From Psychrobacter urativorans (GTDB lineage: Bacteria > Pseudomonadota > Gammaproteobacteria > Pseudomonadales > Moraxellaceae), in NCBI RefSeq assembly GCF_001298525.1, contig NZ_CP012678.1, positions 1,922,001-1,986,000 of the forward strand: DNA of 64,000 nucleotides, given 5' to 3'. Below are positions 39,084 to 47,526 of this stretch, one piece after another. The position numbers and the translations under genes were made by a program. Every line of letters begins with the position of its first letter. The stretch's first letter is position 1. The notes beneath the pieces are model-generated. The model was not told the origin of the DNA, made no database searches, and saw only the letters and a program-made list of their open reading frames with translations.

Positions 39084-39533
39084 ATGGTTAATGTAGAGAA
39101 ATTAGGCGTGTTTTTAAGCTCAATCAGCTCATTTTTTGCGCAGATTGACAGCACGCCAGTGGCGATTGATACGCCTTATTTGAATAATAATAAAAGTGCA
39201 GTAGGCTACGACTACAGTGGTATTATTAAGATTTCTGGTCCGCTAGAAGGCTGTGTTTATGTCAGCGCTCCTAGTAATATGCTACGTGAATTGATCAAAG
39301 TAATGGGTGAGCCTGACTCATCGATGACGATGATGAAAGATTTACTGGGTGAGATGGCGAATACGATTTCCGGTAATGCTCGTACTGAGTTTGGCACAGA
39401 TTTTGTTATTGCTCCACCAAAGATAGTCGATGGTGTGCCCAGTATCTCTTATTTGCCAAAAGACCGTAATAGCTATATCACACCATTTACTTGGCGTGGC
39501 TATCATGCGGTGATTGGCATTTGTATTGCTTAA
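39084..39533 (+). CDS. CheX-type phosphatase, second (tandem) copy
   Basis: 149 residues, the same length as the preceding gene and clearly its paralogue: both contain a (V/I)DTPYL segment, a YDY(T/S)G(V/I)I strand and a block ending NARTEFG. The catalytic pair is E90/N93 in GEMANTISGNA. Sequence divergence elsewhere is substantial, so the duplication is old. Two copies may form a heterodimer or serve different receivers. The gene closes the operon and is followed by a terminator at 39567. Confidence 0.85.
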   Translation: MVNVEKLGVFLSSISSFFAQIDSTPVAIDTPYLNNNKSAVGYDYSGIIKISGPLEGCVYVSAPSNMLRELIKVMGEPDSSMTMMKDLLGEMANTISGNARTEFGTDFVIAPPKIVDGVPSISYLPKDRNSYITPFTWRGYHAVIGICIA

Positions 39534-39928
39534 TGTATAGCCTAAGTTAAGCTGATTATTCATTATAAAAAAGCGTCGTTAATACGGCGCTTTTTTATGG
39601 TCTATTATATCGTTTAAAAACATAGCCTTTGGCGATGATAAAGGAGTAGAGCTTAATAACGATTTTGTGGTAAAATATAGCGCGACCATTTTTATAGTTT
39701 GTGTTTACACTTCACAGAATTTGCAAGCTGTAGATAATGGCTCAATTTTTTAAACCAACCAATGACACACACATCATGGCAAAAAATTGCTGGGTGTTCC
39801 GCGACTTGATTAATTTGCACTCGTACGTTGTTGCTGTATTAATAAACAGTAACCGTCAGCAAATGCGTGTCGGGGGATAGGCAGTTTTTGTGATGTGGAG
39901 GCATAACCCAACCAACAGGACATCTCTA
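39534..39928 (+). promoter_or_regulatory. rpsB promoter and leader region
   Basis: 395 bases between the second CheX gene and rpsB. After the CheX terminator (39567-39598) an extended -10 (TGGTAAAAT, 39668-39676) could start a leader of about 245 bases. Gammaproteobacterial rpsB leaders are known to bind S2 for autoregulation. The stretch CGTGTCGGGGGATAGGC near 39867-39883 is the only G-rich part and may belong to such a structure. This is inference; no structure was verified. Confidence 0.4.
39567..39598 (+). terminator. rho-independent terminator of the CheA/CheX operon
   Basis: AAAAAAGCGTCG and CGGCGCTTTTTT pair (one T-G wobble) around a short TTAATA loop; the T tract follows directly. 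Confidence 0.88.
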
Positions 39929-40738
39929 ATGGCTACAAAGAATCCAACCAAAATCGAAATGCGTGACTTATTACAAGCCGGCGCTCACTTTGGTCACCAA
40001 ACACGTTTTTGGAATCCAAAAATGGGACCATATATCTTTGGTGCCCGTAACAAGATTCACATCATCAACCTAGAGCACACCGTAAAAGCCTTCAACGAAG
40101 CGCTAAACTACGTAAACGGCTTAGCCAGCAAGAAAAACAAAGTATTATTTGTTGGTACTAAACGCGCAGCTAGCGGCATCATCGCTGAACAAGCGACTCG
40201 TGCTGGTATGCCTTACGTTGACCATCGCTGGTTAGGTGGTATGTTGACTAACTGGAAAACACTACGCCAGTCAATCAATCGTCTAAAAGAGCTTGAAAAA
40301 CAAGCAGAAGACGGTACTTTCGCTAAGCTTACTAAGCGTGAAGCGTTAGAGCGTACACGTGATATGCAAAAACTTGAGCGTTCATTAGGCGGTATTAAAG
40401 ATATGGGCGGTCTACCTGACGCAATCTTTGTTGTTGACGTTGATCATGAAGCAATCGCCATCAAAGAAGCCAAAAATCTAGGTATCCCAGTTATCGGTAT
40501 CGTTGATACTAACTCTAACCCAGACAACGTTGACTACATCATTCCAGCCAATGACGATGCTATCCGCGCTGTATCACTTTATGTGACTGCTATGGCTGAT
40601 GCAATTATTGCTGGTAAAGAATATGCACAAACTCAAGCAAGCGGCAACGCTGCTGATGCAGAGCAAGAAGTAGAGCAAGCAGCTACTGCTGAAGAAGCGG
40701 CTGATGTTGCAACGCCAGTAGAAGCAAAAGCTGAATAA
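39929..40738 (+). CDS. rpsB: 30S ribosomal protein S2
   Basis: Ribosomal protein of the small subunit body-head junction, needed for binding S1. Hallmarks are [23 protein letters not shown] without change, then [17 protein letters not shown] and [13 protein letters not shown]. The frame opens at 39890, but the ATG at 39929 follows ACAGGACATC and starts MATKNPTK, the family N-terminus, for 269 residues. The C-terminal 40 residues are an Ala/Glu-rich tail. tsf follows on the same strand as in most bacteria, with 209 bases between. Confidence 0.98.
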   Translation: MATKNPTKIEMRDLLQAGAHFGHQTRFWNPKMGPYIFGARNKIHIINLEHTVKAFNEALNYVNGLASKKNKVLFVGTKRAASGIIAEQATRAGMPYVDHRWLGGMLTNWKTLRQSINRLKELEKQAEDGTFAKLTKREALERTRDMQKLERSLGGIKDMGGLPDAIFVVDVDHEAIAIKEAKNLGIPVIGIVDTNSNPDNVDYIIPANDDAIRAVSLYVTAMADAIIAGKEYAQTQASGNAADAEQEVEQAATAEEAADVATPVEAKAE

Positions 40739-40762
40739 GCATTGATAATTAGCTGACTATAA

Positions 40763-40853
40763 GGATGCCTTGATAAGTTGCTTATCAGCATCCATATAAC
40801 GTTAATATAAGCTCATATATAATAGGCATGATGTAGTTCTACTCGTCATGCCT
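40763..40853 (+). promoter_or_regulatory. two hairpins between rpsB and tsf
   Basis: The first hairpin, GGATGC..GATAAG TTG CTTATC.GCATCC (40763-40793), and the second, AGGCATGA/TCATGCCT (40824-40853, followed by TGTTGTT), lie in the intercistronic gap. They may attenuate transcription or protect the rpsB 3' end; neither has a strong T run. Confidence 0.55.
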
Positions 40854-40947
40854 TGTTGTTGATATATCAAGCAAAATCTAAGTGCTGTTAGATATCACGC
40901 ACTCCCATACATAAAAATACTCATATACATAATAAAAGGTAACTCTT

Positions 40948-41832
40948 ATGTCAGAAGTAAAAGTATCTGCCAAAATGGTAAAAGAATTGCGCGACCGCAC
41001 TGGTCTTGGCATGATGGAATGTAAAAAAGCACTAGAAGAGTCAAACGGTGATGTTGAAACCGCCATTGACAACCTACGTAAATCTGGTCAAGCAAAAGCG
41101 GCTAAAAAAGCGGGTAACATCGCAGCTGACGGCGCTATCATTATCGCTCAAGGCGATAACAAAGCGTTCTTGTTAGAAGTGAATTGCCAAACTGACTTCG
41201 TTGCAAAAGATGAAAGCTTCACTGTATTTGCAGAAAAAGCGGCTAACCTTGCGCTAGAAAATAACGTGACTGACGTTGCTGCTATCTCTGCATTGCCGTA
41301 TGGCGATGGTCAAACCGTTGAAGAAGCACGTGTATCTTTGGTTCAAAAAATCGGTGAGAATATCCAAATTCGCCGTGTTGAAGTACTTGAAGGTGCTAAC
41401 ATCGCATCATACCGTCATGGTCTACGTATCGGTGTTGTGGTGTCTTATGAAGGCGGCGCTGCAGACACTGGCAAAAACCTTGCCATGCATATTGCTGCGT
41501 TCAACCCTGTTGCTATCGATGACGAAGACGTTGCTGCTGATTTATTGGCACGTGAAAAAGACATCATCGAAGCCAAAGCACGTGAGTCTGGCAAGCCTGA
41601 CAACATCGTTGAAAAAATGATTGAAGGTGGCTTACGTAAGTACCTAGAAGAAGTGACGTTACTACGTCAACCATACGTTATGGACAATGAGAAAAAAGTC
41701 GGCGACGTATTAAAAGCTGAAGGCGTTAAAGTACTTGGCTTTAAACGTTTAGAAGTTGGTGAAGGCATCGAGAAGAAACAAGAAGACTTCGCTGCTGAAG
41801 TTGCGGCAACGCAAGCCGCTGCTAATCAGTAA
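40948..41832 (+). CDS. tsf: elongation factor Ts
   Basis: Nucleotide exchange factor for EF-Tu. The N-terminal UBA-like domain has [30 protein letters not shown] is the conserved TDFVA core motif that inserts next to the EF-Tu nucleotide site; the C-terminal coiled region carries [21 protein letters not shown] sequence ([18 protein letters not shown]). The 294 residues are normal. A strong AAAGGTAA ribosome-binding site precedes the ATG. It shares its transcript with rpsB (likely) and ends at a clear terminator. Confidence 0.98.
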   Translation: MSEVKVSAKMVKELRDRTGLGMMECKKALEESNGDVETAIDNLRKSGQAKAAKKAGNIAADGAIIIAQGDNKAFLLEVNCQTDFVAKDESFTVFAEKAANLALENNVTDVAAISALPYGDGQTVEEARVSLVQKIGENIQIRRVEVLEGANIASYRHGLRIGVVVSYEGGAADTGKNLAMHIAAFNPVAIDDEDVAADLLAREKDIIEAKARESGKPDNIVEKMIEGGLRKYLEEVTLLRQPYVMDNEKKVGDVLKAEGVKVLGFKRLEVGEGIEKKQEDFAAEVAATQAAANQ

Positions 41833-41937
41833 GTATAACAATAAGCCATAGTGCTTATACTTTGCATGCTTATTAGTTAGTGCTTAAAGTTAGCATCTTA
41901 TTAGATTTTTTATAAATAGTATGTCATCAAGCAAAAT

Positions 41938-41970
41938 AAAGCCCGTTATTTAACTAACGGGCTTTTTTTT
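41938..41970 (+). terminator. rho-independent terminator of tsf
   Basis: AAAGCCCGTTA/TAACGGGCTTT around TTTAAC, followed by eight T. It may also serve the convergent transglycosylase gene that ends at 41992. Confidence 0.92.
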
Positions 41971-41991
41971 ATGCTCATTTTAACAACTCGT

Positions 41992-42804
41992 CTAGCGTAA
42001 TGCTGCATAAGCCGCATTACTACTGGTGCCATAGCTGACCTTCATGGCCCCACCGGTATTAGTGTTTTGAGGCGTAGTATTACTGGCATTCATACTATTA
42101 CCAAACAGACTAGAGTCGTTTTTATACAAGCTATTATAGCGGCTCATGACGGTTTTAACGTAATTACGAGTTTCTTTAAAAGGTGGAATACCTTTATATT
42201 TATCAACGTTACCTTCACCAGCGTTATAACCTGCGACTGCATATTCCACTCTATTATTAAAGCGGCGCATGAGCCAAGCCAGATATTTGGCTGAGCCTTC
42301 GATATTTTCAGAAGGATTCCATGCATTGCTGACTTTAAAGCGCCTTGCCGTTGCGGGCATGAGCTGCATTAAGCCTTGTGCGCCTACAGGGGAGCGCGCA
42401 TTTGGATTAAAAGCAGACTCAGTATGCATCATGGCTTTTAGCAACGCGGGATCAACACCGTGGCGCTGCGCAGAGTCACGAATATAGGTGTCATAAGAAT
42501 TGCGGCTATTGCTACTGCTAGCGACGCTGCTGCCATAATTTTGGCTGCTAGTATTACTGTTGCTAGTATTACTGTTGCTAGTATTACTATTATTATCACT
42601 GCGATAATAAGTTTCTCTGACTTTTTTATTATAGGTATCAAAGTTACCGCTAGGTGCAACGTTGGTGAGTAATACTTGACCACGTTTGTCTTTATAGATA
42701 GTCATATTAGCGGCTTGCGCGGTAATAGATAATGTAGATAGAGCAACAGTGGTTAGTAAAATAGAAGACAGACGATGGCTAAATAGGGTGGTAATATTCA
42801 TCAT
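41992..42804 (-). CDS. lytic murein transglycosylase (SLT/Slt70-type domain)
   Basis: A periplasmic enzyme of about 270 residues that cleaves glycan strands of peptidoglycan. It has a signal peptide (start MMNITTLFSHRLSS, cut after ITAQA), a short DUF4124-like segment (IYKDKRGQVLLTN), a Ser/Asn/Thr-rich repeat linker, then the SLT domain with catalytic glutamate in MMHTESAFNPNARSP, VGAQGLMQLMPATA, and AVAGYNAGEGNVDKY. The upstream part of the frame (to 42915) lacks signal-peptide character, so the paired ATGs at 42804/42801 were chosen. The C-terminal 50 residues are an Asn/Ser/Thr-rich tail. Single gene. Confidence 0.9.
   Translation of the reverse strand: MMNITTLFSHRLSSILLTTVALSTLSITAQAANMTIYKDKRGQVLLTNVAPSGNFDTYNKKVRETYYRSDNNSNTSNSNTSNSNTSSQNYGSSVASSSNSRNSYDTYIRDSAQRHGVDPALLKAMMHTESAFNPNARSPVGAQGLMQLMPATARRFKVSNAWNPSENIEGSAKYLAWLMRRFNNRVEYAVAGYNAGEGNVDKYKGIPPFKETRNYVKTVMSRYNSLYKNDSSLFGNSMNASNTTPQNTNTGGAMKVSYGTSSNAAYAALR
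42547..42591. repeat. 15-base tandem repeat in the transglycosylase gene
   Basis: Three units of GCTAGTATTACTGTT (the third ending TATT) at 42547-42561, 42562-42576 and 42577-42591. They encode repeated NSNTS peptides in the linker. A length-variable linker is likely, because 15 bases keep the frame. Confidence 0.85.
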
Positions 42805-43166
42805 ATAGATATCACTTGTTATCGAATAATAGTAAAGCGCTTTGCCAAAAATCGCGTTATCTGGCGCGACAAAGCGGTTACCGTGATTGTCTGGATGGAT
42901 ATAAATTCCCGACAAAACTCACGAAAGACACTTGAAATAGATACAAAAGATAATAGTTGCTTACTATACCATAAAATAACTTTTAGCCGCATCAGAAGGG
43001 TTATAAAGATAACCAGAACGGAGTTTTTTTGTAAAAAATTTAAATAAATCAAAATATTAGCGCTATAAACTCTAAAAATCGGAGAGTAGACACCAATTGC
43101 TACTATTGTAAAGGAATGAGTTATAGATAGGCATCTCCGTAGGAAAGTAAGGAGAAATAAGCCTAT
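42805..43166. other. intergenic gap between lrgB end and transglycosylase start
   Basis: 362 bases. Only an imperfect hairpin just after the lrgB stop (about 43120-43165, arms TAGGC..TCTCC and GGAGATGCCTA read on the minus strand) was seen. The rest holds no convincing gene, and the transglycosylase promoter was not identified. Confidence 0.35.
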
Positions 43167-43856
43167 TTAAATGCCTAACGCAGTGATAAATATGGGCACC
43201 CAAACTGCCGTTAGTAGACCATTTACCGCCAGTCCAAATGCGGCATAGCGTCCAGCAGTATGACTGATTTGCCATGCCTCAACCGTACCAAAAGCATGAG
43301 CGGCAAGTCCTAAGGCTAAGCCTTTGGCGCGATCATCGTGGACATTGCGAAATAATAATGGCGCTAGGGTTGCGCCTATCAGTCCAGAGACAATAATAAT
43401 GAGATTTGCCATCGCCAGTGGTGCTTTAATGAGGTTTGCCACACTCAGACCAATCGGTGTCGTCACTGAGCGCGTTGCAAAGGCGAGCATCGTGTCATGA
43501 CTGAGCGAGAACAGATAAGCCAACCCCATCGGTAGTAATGCGCCAACCACGCTAGCGATGATGACAATAATAATAAGACGCTTGACGGGCAGTCCTTTAA
43601 AATCCATAGCGGCAAGTGGTATCGCCAGTAGCACGGTGACATACCCCAAGAGAGAGTCAAAGATGGGCTTGGCAACGCTATAGTAGTTTTTATAATCCCA
43701 CTGCACCAAAAATAAAAATACGACGACCAATACCATAGCCGTAATGACCATCGGTAGCCATGATAATCGCCGCGCCAATACGCGTGCAGAGACATGTGCC
43801 GCTAACGTTAATAGGATGGCGGCAATAGTCGCAATCACCAAATTATCCATGCTCAT
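43167..43856 (-). CDS. lrgB: LrgB-family membrane protein
   Basis: A 229-residue integral membrane protein with about seven helices. The conserved LrgB segments FATRSVTTPIGLSVA and GLALGLAAHAFGTVEAW are intact. LrgB works with LrgA in the antiholin-like system first studied in Staphylococcus, affecting murein hydrolase activity and export of small metabolites such as pyruvate or glycolate in other bacteria. It overlaps the end of the preceding lrgA-like gene by four bases (ATGA), so the pair is translationally coupled. Confidence 0.93.
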   Translation of the reverse strand: MSMDNLVIATIAAILLTLAAHVSARVLARRLSWLPMVITAMVLVVVFLFLVQWDYKNYYSVAKPIFDSLLGYVTVLLAIPLAAMDFKGLPVKRLIIIVIIASVVGALLPMGLAYLFSLSHDTMLAFATRSVTTPIGLSVANLIKAPLAMANLIIIVSGLIGATLAPLLFRNVHDDRAKGLALGLAAHAFGTVEAWQISHTAGRYAAFGLAVNGLLTAVWVPIFITALGI

Positions 43857-44356
43857 GGCTGCTCCTTTTGCTCACTATTACTATTAGAGCTACTATCAGC
43901 AATACTATGAACACCACTATCAGCACCTTTAGCATTAGCATCCTTATCATGAATCGCTGTATCAGCTGTCGTTTTACTTAGCCAGCGATTGCCAAGTATG
44001 GCAAGTCCCCACATGGGAATTAACGTACTGATGGCTATCGTTAGCATAAATCCTAACAGCTCATCGCCTAGCTCAAAGAGTAATATTCCCGCACCCGCAG
44101 ATACTGGCAAAAAGGCAAAGCCACTATCGACCAATAACGTATTACTGGCTTTGGTGAGCCAACTTGGCAATCCTGTAATGAATCGCCATATCGATAAGAT
44201 TAAAAACATGACCACCATTCCCACCACATTGGCAGCCTTTTCAAGACCTAGCCAATGACAGACGACCACCGCAGCTTCACGTACCACAATGACCATAACC
44301 AGCGTTATCATTATGGCAAACCATAATGGCAATTTAGAGGAGTAGGTAGCCTTCAT
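43853..44356 (-). CDS. lrgA: LrgA/CidA-family membrane protein
   Basis: A 167-residue holin-like protein with four predicted helices. The first is about residues 8-30, then AANVVGMVVMFLIL, FAFLPVSAGAGILLF and a fourth near LTIAISTLIPMWGLAIL. The family core G-x-x-L-P-A-P/V-x-G is represented by FAFLPVSAGAGI. It ends in a cytoplasmic tail of about 40 residues that is Ala/Ser/Asp/Asn-rich and not typical. The frame opens at a TTG at 44380, but the ATG at 44356 has AAGGG at a suitable distance and was chosen. ATGA overlap with lrgB. The first gene of a two-gene unit. Confidence 0.88.
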   Translation of the reverse strand: MKATYSSKLPLWFAIMITLVMVIVVREAAVVVCHWLGLEKAANVVGMVVMFLILSIWRFITGLPSWLTKASNTLLVDSGFAFLPVSAGAGILLFELGDELLGFMLTIAISTLIPMWGLAILGNRWLSKTTADTAIHDKDANAKGADSGVHSIADSSSNSNSEQKEQP

Positions 44357-44670
44357 AAGTAGCCCTTGCCAATTTGACAATGATAAAGAGGAGGTTTATG
44401 AGATAGAGTAGTATAGCGTGATTGGCAACAGCACCATTTAGCACATGATACTGTTGCCCGCACAAGAAGAGTCGTTAGCGAGCAATTGTGACAGACAACA
44501 TTACTTGCTCACTTTATCTGCTGACTTTATTTACTGAAAGATTTACAGCATGAGTGTGATTATATAGATAATAAATACACTAATAAACCTTAGCGGATGG
44601 TCATGCTTGACCTCAAAGTTTAATATTTTGATTTGGTAGGGATTATTGATTATTTGTTGTTGATTATCGA

Positions 44671-44712
44671 TGAGTAATTATTAATGAGTAATTGTTAATG
44701 AGTAATTGTTAA
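44671..44712. repeat. three tandem 14-base repeats
   Basis: TGAGTAATTATTAA at 44671-44684, then TGAGTAATTGTTAA twice at 44685-44698 and 44699-44712. Between hflX and lrgA, outside any gene. Confidence 0.85.
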
Positions 44713-44735
44713 TCTTGCAGGATTAGATAGCAGCA

Positions 44736-44776
44736 GGCTGTCAGTACCGACTAATTGCTAGCCAGTACTGACAGCC
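44736..44776. other. perfect inverted repeat downstream of hflX
   Basis: A 12-bp perfect stem GGCTGTCAGTAC/GTACTGACAGCC with a 17-base loop, 40 bases beyond the hflX stop codon. No T run follows on either strand, so it is either a weak terminator, a 3'-end stabiliser or a protein site. Confidence 0.65.
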
Positions 44777-44816
44777 CGTTATATTATTAAGGCAGTGGTT
44801 TACAAAAACTATAATT

Positions 44817-46265
44817 CTATAGGTCAAACCGCGGTGACTTAGGTTTAGCATCAACGACGGGTTCTTCTGCTAGATAGCCATCTTCAGTGAGTATTTCTTC
44901 AACTTCATCGGTATCACTTTTTTCGTCGTTATCCTTTTGCTCGAACGGTTCTAAAATTGGCAATAATAGTGTTGCTTGTGCCAATGGTAAAACATCGAGT
45001 GGCGATAAGTTCGCTTGACCTAACAGCTGTTGTAGCCTTTCGCTTGGCAGACGAATCGTTAAGCATTCATGACCCGTATCATCATAGCTTTCTGCTTCAA
45101 TAACGCCCAGCTCGTATAAAGTGTTTTTGAACTGACCAGCGTGATAAGGTAAGGTCAAATCAAAGGTCGTCAGTGTGCCAGTGAGCAGTTGTTGCACTGC
45201 TAAAGTGAGCTGTTCCATGCCTAGATTCTCTCTAGAGGACACATAGACACGATTGGGCTGACCTTCGCTTGCATATCCAATGTGTGCAGGCTCATTTGTT
45301 AAATCAATTTTATTGTAAATATTGAGCACAGGGACGTCATTGTCAATTTTAGAGAGAACATCTTTCACCGCTTCAATTTGCTCATGCATATCTTCACTTG
45401 CCGAGTCGATGACGTGCAACAGCAAATCAGCTTCTAGCGTCTCTTCTAGGGTGGCGTGAAAAGATTCTACGAGCTCATGTGGCAAATGACGGACGAAACC
45501 AACGGTATCGACCAGCACCACACGACCAACGCCTTGCCAGTCTAAGCGGCGCAGGGTAGGGTCTAGGGTTGCAAATAGCTTATCAGCGGCATAGATATTT
45601 TCATCGACTAAGCGATTAAACAAGGTCGATTTACCAGCGTTGGTATATCCTACGAGCGAGATAGTTGGCACGTCTGATTTTTGTCGTCTTGCTCGACCTT
45701 GGGCGCGCGTTTGTCTGACTTTCTCAATTCTACTTTTAAGCTGAGTCACTCGCACTTGCAATAAGCGACGATCCGTCTCTAACTGAGTTTCACCGGGTCC
45801 ACGCAGACCGATACCGCCTTTTTGACGTTCCAAATGCGTCCAACCGCGTACTAAACGGGTAGATAAATGATTTAATTGTGCCAGCTCAACTTGTAGCTTA
45901 CCTTCATAGGTACGTGCACGCTGAGCGAAAATGTCTAAAATAAGACCAGTGCGGTCGAGGACACGACATTGTACTAAGGCTTCAAGATTACGCTCTTGTG
46001 AGGGCGATAAGCTGTGGTTAAATAGAACAATATCCGCATCATGTTCACGTACTAGCTCCGCGATTTCTTGCGCTTTACCACTACCAACAAAGTATTTGGC
46101 ATCGGGTCTTTGACGAGAGCCTGTGACCAATGCCAAAGCATTGACGCCTGCTGAATCTGCCAACAGCTCAAACTCGCCAAGATCGTCAGGATCTTGCATT
46201 TGGCGGATGTCTAAATGTACTAAAATGGCGCGCTCGCCACCTTCATGTCTTTCAAAATATTCCAA
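44817..46265 (-). CDS. hflX: ribosome-associated GTPase HflX
   Basis: GTPase that splits or rescues stalled ribosomes, especially after heat or antibiotic stress. The HflX N-terminal domain has RPDAKYFVGSGKAQEIAELV and NHSLSPSQERNLE. The glycine-rich linker is GGIGLRGPGETQLETDRR. The GTPase domain carries G1 GYTNAGKSTLFN, G3 DTVGFVRHLPHEL and G4 NKIDL. At 482 residues it has an acidic C-terminal extension of about 50 residues. The start is a TTG at 46265 (MEYFERHEGGERAIL) with AGGTG about seven bases upstream; no ATG lies close enough to replace it. The hfq gene, often its partner, is not adjacent. Confidence 0.95.
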   Translation of the reverse strand: MEYFERHEGGERAILVHLDIRQMQDPDDLGEFELLADSAGVNALALVTGSRQRPDAKYFVGSGKAQEIAELVREHDADIVLFNHSLSPSQERNLEALVQCRVLDRTGLILDIFAQRARTYEGKLQVELAQLNHLSTRLVRGWTHLERQKGGIGLRGPGETQLETDRRLLQVRVTQLKSRIEKVRQTRAQGRARRQKSDVPTISLVGYTNAGKSTLFNRLVDENIYAADKLFATLDPTLRRLDWQGVGRVVLVDTVGFVRHLPHELVESFHATLEETLEADLLLHVIDSASEDMHEQIEAVKDVLSKIDNDVPVLNIYNKIDLTNEPAHIGYASEGQPNRVYVSSRENLGMEQLTLAVQQLLTGTLTTFDLTLPYHAGQFKNTLYELGVIEAESYDDTGHECLTIRLPSERLQQLLGQANLSPLDVLPLAQATLLLPILEPFEQKDNDEKSDTDEVEEILTEDGYLAEEPVVDAKPKSPRFDL

Positions 46266-46508
46266 AGAGTATCACCTATAAATGAAGTAAAAAAATCGCT
46301 ATGATTAATGAGTTTCAGTATTAAAGTAGCGTTCAGATAACTATTAATATGCGGTCTTATCACCTGATATTAAAGCGTTTGCACGTAATTAGTAATGGTT
46401 TTATGTTACAGCATTTATGATGCAAGTTATCATTGTCAGCTCATAAGAATCAAGGTGAGTGGATGTAGAGTAGTTGAGTGAACAAATCATCACTGGTGAA
46501 TAAAACTT

Positions 46509-46517
46509 TGATATACT
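46509..46517 (+). promoter_or_regulatory. possible promoter of the acyltransferase gene (extended -10)
   Basis: TGATATACT fits an extended -10 about 40 bases before the ATG; the -35 (ATCACT) is poor. Confidence 0.4.
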
Positions 46518-46557
46518 TATGACGATTTTTAAAGATATTCAATAAAGAGGAACACAG

Positions 46558-47373
46558 ATGAGCCAGTCTAAGTCAGGCTTTTCAGTCAGAAAAAACTTGG
46601 GTCGCGGTAAGCAAATTGCTGGCATGACCACCACGATTGCGGGTGGTATGCGCACTGCGCAACGTATTGGCGCGTTTCGTCAGCCACCGCGTGAAAAACT
46701 GCCGCGCTATATTCAGACTTTTTGTCGTAAAATGGCGAGTTCTTTTGGTGTGAAAGTGGTGCAAGTCGAGCCAGTACCGCAGCATCATGGGTTATGGGTA
46801 TCGAATCATGTGTCGTGGATGGATATCCCAGTGGTAGGCAGCGTGAGCCCTGCATTCTTCTTATCGAAAGCAGAGATTGGCGATTGGCCTATTTTTGGCA
46901 AGCTGGTTCATGCCGCAGGTACGGTGTTCATTAAGCGGGGTTCTGGTGATGTGGGTTCGGTGACGACGCAGATTGCCAGTTTTTTAAATGAAGGCTTTTC
47001 GGTGATATTTTTCCCCGAAGCGACGACCACTGATGGCAAAAAAATTAAGCGTATTCACGGTACGTTGCTGCAATCAGCCATTGACGCGGGTGTGCCCATT
47101 CAGCCAGTGGTACTGTCTTATGTCAATAAAGACGGCACGTTAAGTGAAGAGCTGCCGTATTTTGGCAAGATGACCATGAAAGATAGTATCAAGCGCGTAT
47201 TGGACAGTAAAAATGTGACTGCCTATGTGTTGCCACTTGAGCCGCTAGACCCGAATGGTTATAACAAAAGTGAGCTGACCAATATGCTGCAAAAGCGTAT
47301 GCAAGAAGGTTTAGAAGAGCTGCATGCGCGCGTATTGAGAACGTCTTCTAATGGGTCAGAATCTGTTTTATAG
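46558..47373 (+). CDS. plsC: 1-acyl-sn-glycerol-3-phosphate acyltransferase (PlsC family)
   Basis: A 271-residue acyltransferase that adds the second acyl chain to lysophosphatidate at the inner membrane. Block I is NHVSWMDIPV with the catalytic H-x4-D; the glycerophosphate-binding block II is GTVFIKRGS; block III is FFPEATTTDGKKIKR. The N-terminal 55 residues are basic and lack a strong membrane helix, unlike classical PlsC, so it may be peripheral or belong to the PlsC-like ornithine-lipid (OlsA) branch. The motif set cannot separate these. AGAGGAAC precedes the ATG. A single-gene unit. Confidence 0.88.
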   Translation: MSQSKSGFSVRKNLGRGKQIAGMTTTIAGGMRTAQRIGAFRQPPREKLPRYIQTFCRKMASSFGVKVVQVEPVPQHHGLWVSNHVSWMDIPVVGSVSPAFFLSKAEIGDWPIFGKLVHAAGTVFIKRGSGDVGSVTTQIASFLNEGFSVIFFPEATTTDGKKIKRIHGTLLQSAIDAGVPIQPVVLSYVNKDGTLSEELPYFGKMTMKDSIKRVLDSKNVTAYVLPLEPLDPNGYNKSELTNMLQKRMQEGLEELHARVLRTSSNGSESVL

Positions 47374-47433
47374 GTTGTTTAAAAGCCAATAAAAGCTGTT
47401 ATAACCTTCTATAAATTGCTGATAATCAATAGT

Positions 47434-47472
47434 AAAAAAGGCGTAAATCATAATGATTTGCGCCTTTTTATT
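47434..47472. terminator. bidirectional terminator between acyltransferase and tas
   Basis: AAAAAGGCGTAAATC and GATTTGCGCCTTTTT form a nearly perfect stem with A and T tracts on opposite sides, placed between convergent genes. Confidence 0.88.
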
Positions 47473-47526
47473 GGTTCGACAATTTGATTTGGCAATTTGG
47501 GTTTATAGGAGTCGATAACAAATAGT

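Larger units (their letters stand above)
44357..44816. other. intergenic region between hflX end and lrgA start
   Basis: 460 bases. It includes the tandem repeat at 44671-44712 and the hairpin at 44736-44776 (listed separately). The lrgA promoter should lie on its left side; GTTTATGAGATAGAGTAGTATAG near 44395 is AT-rich but not a clear promoter. No gene seen. Confidence 0.35.

Noticed and set aside
42547..42591. Regular repeats that might be taken for a CRISPR array
   Set aside because: Units are 15 bases, directly adjacent without spacers, and lie inside a coding frame.
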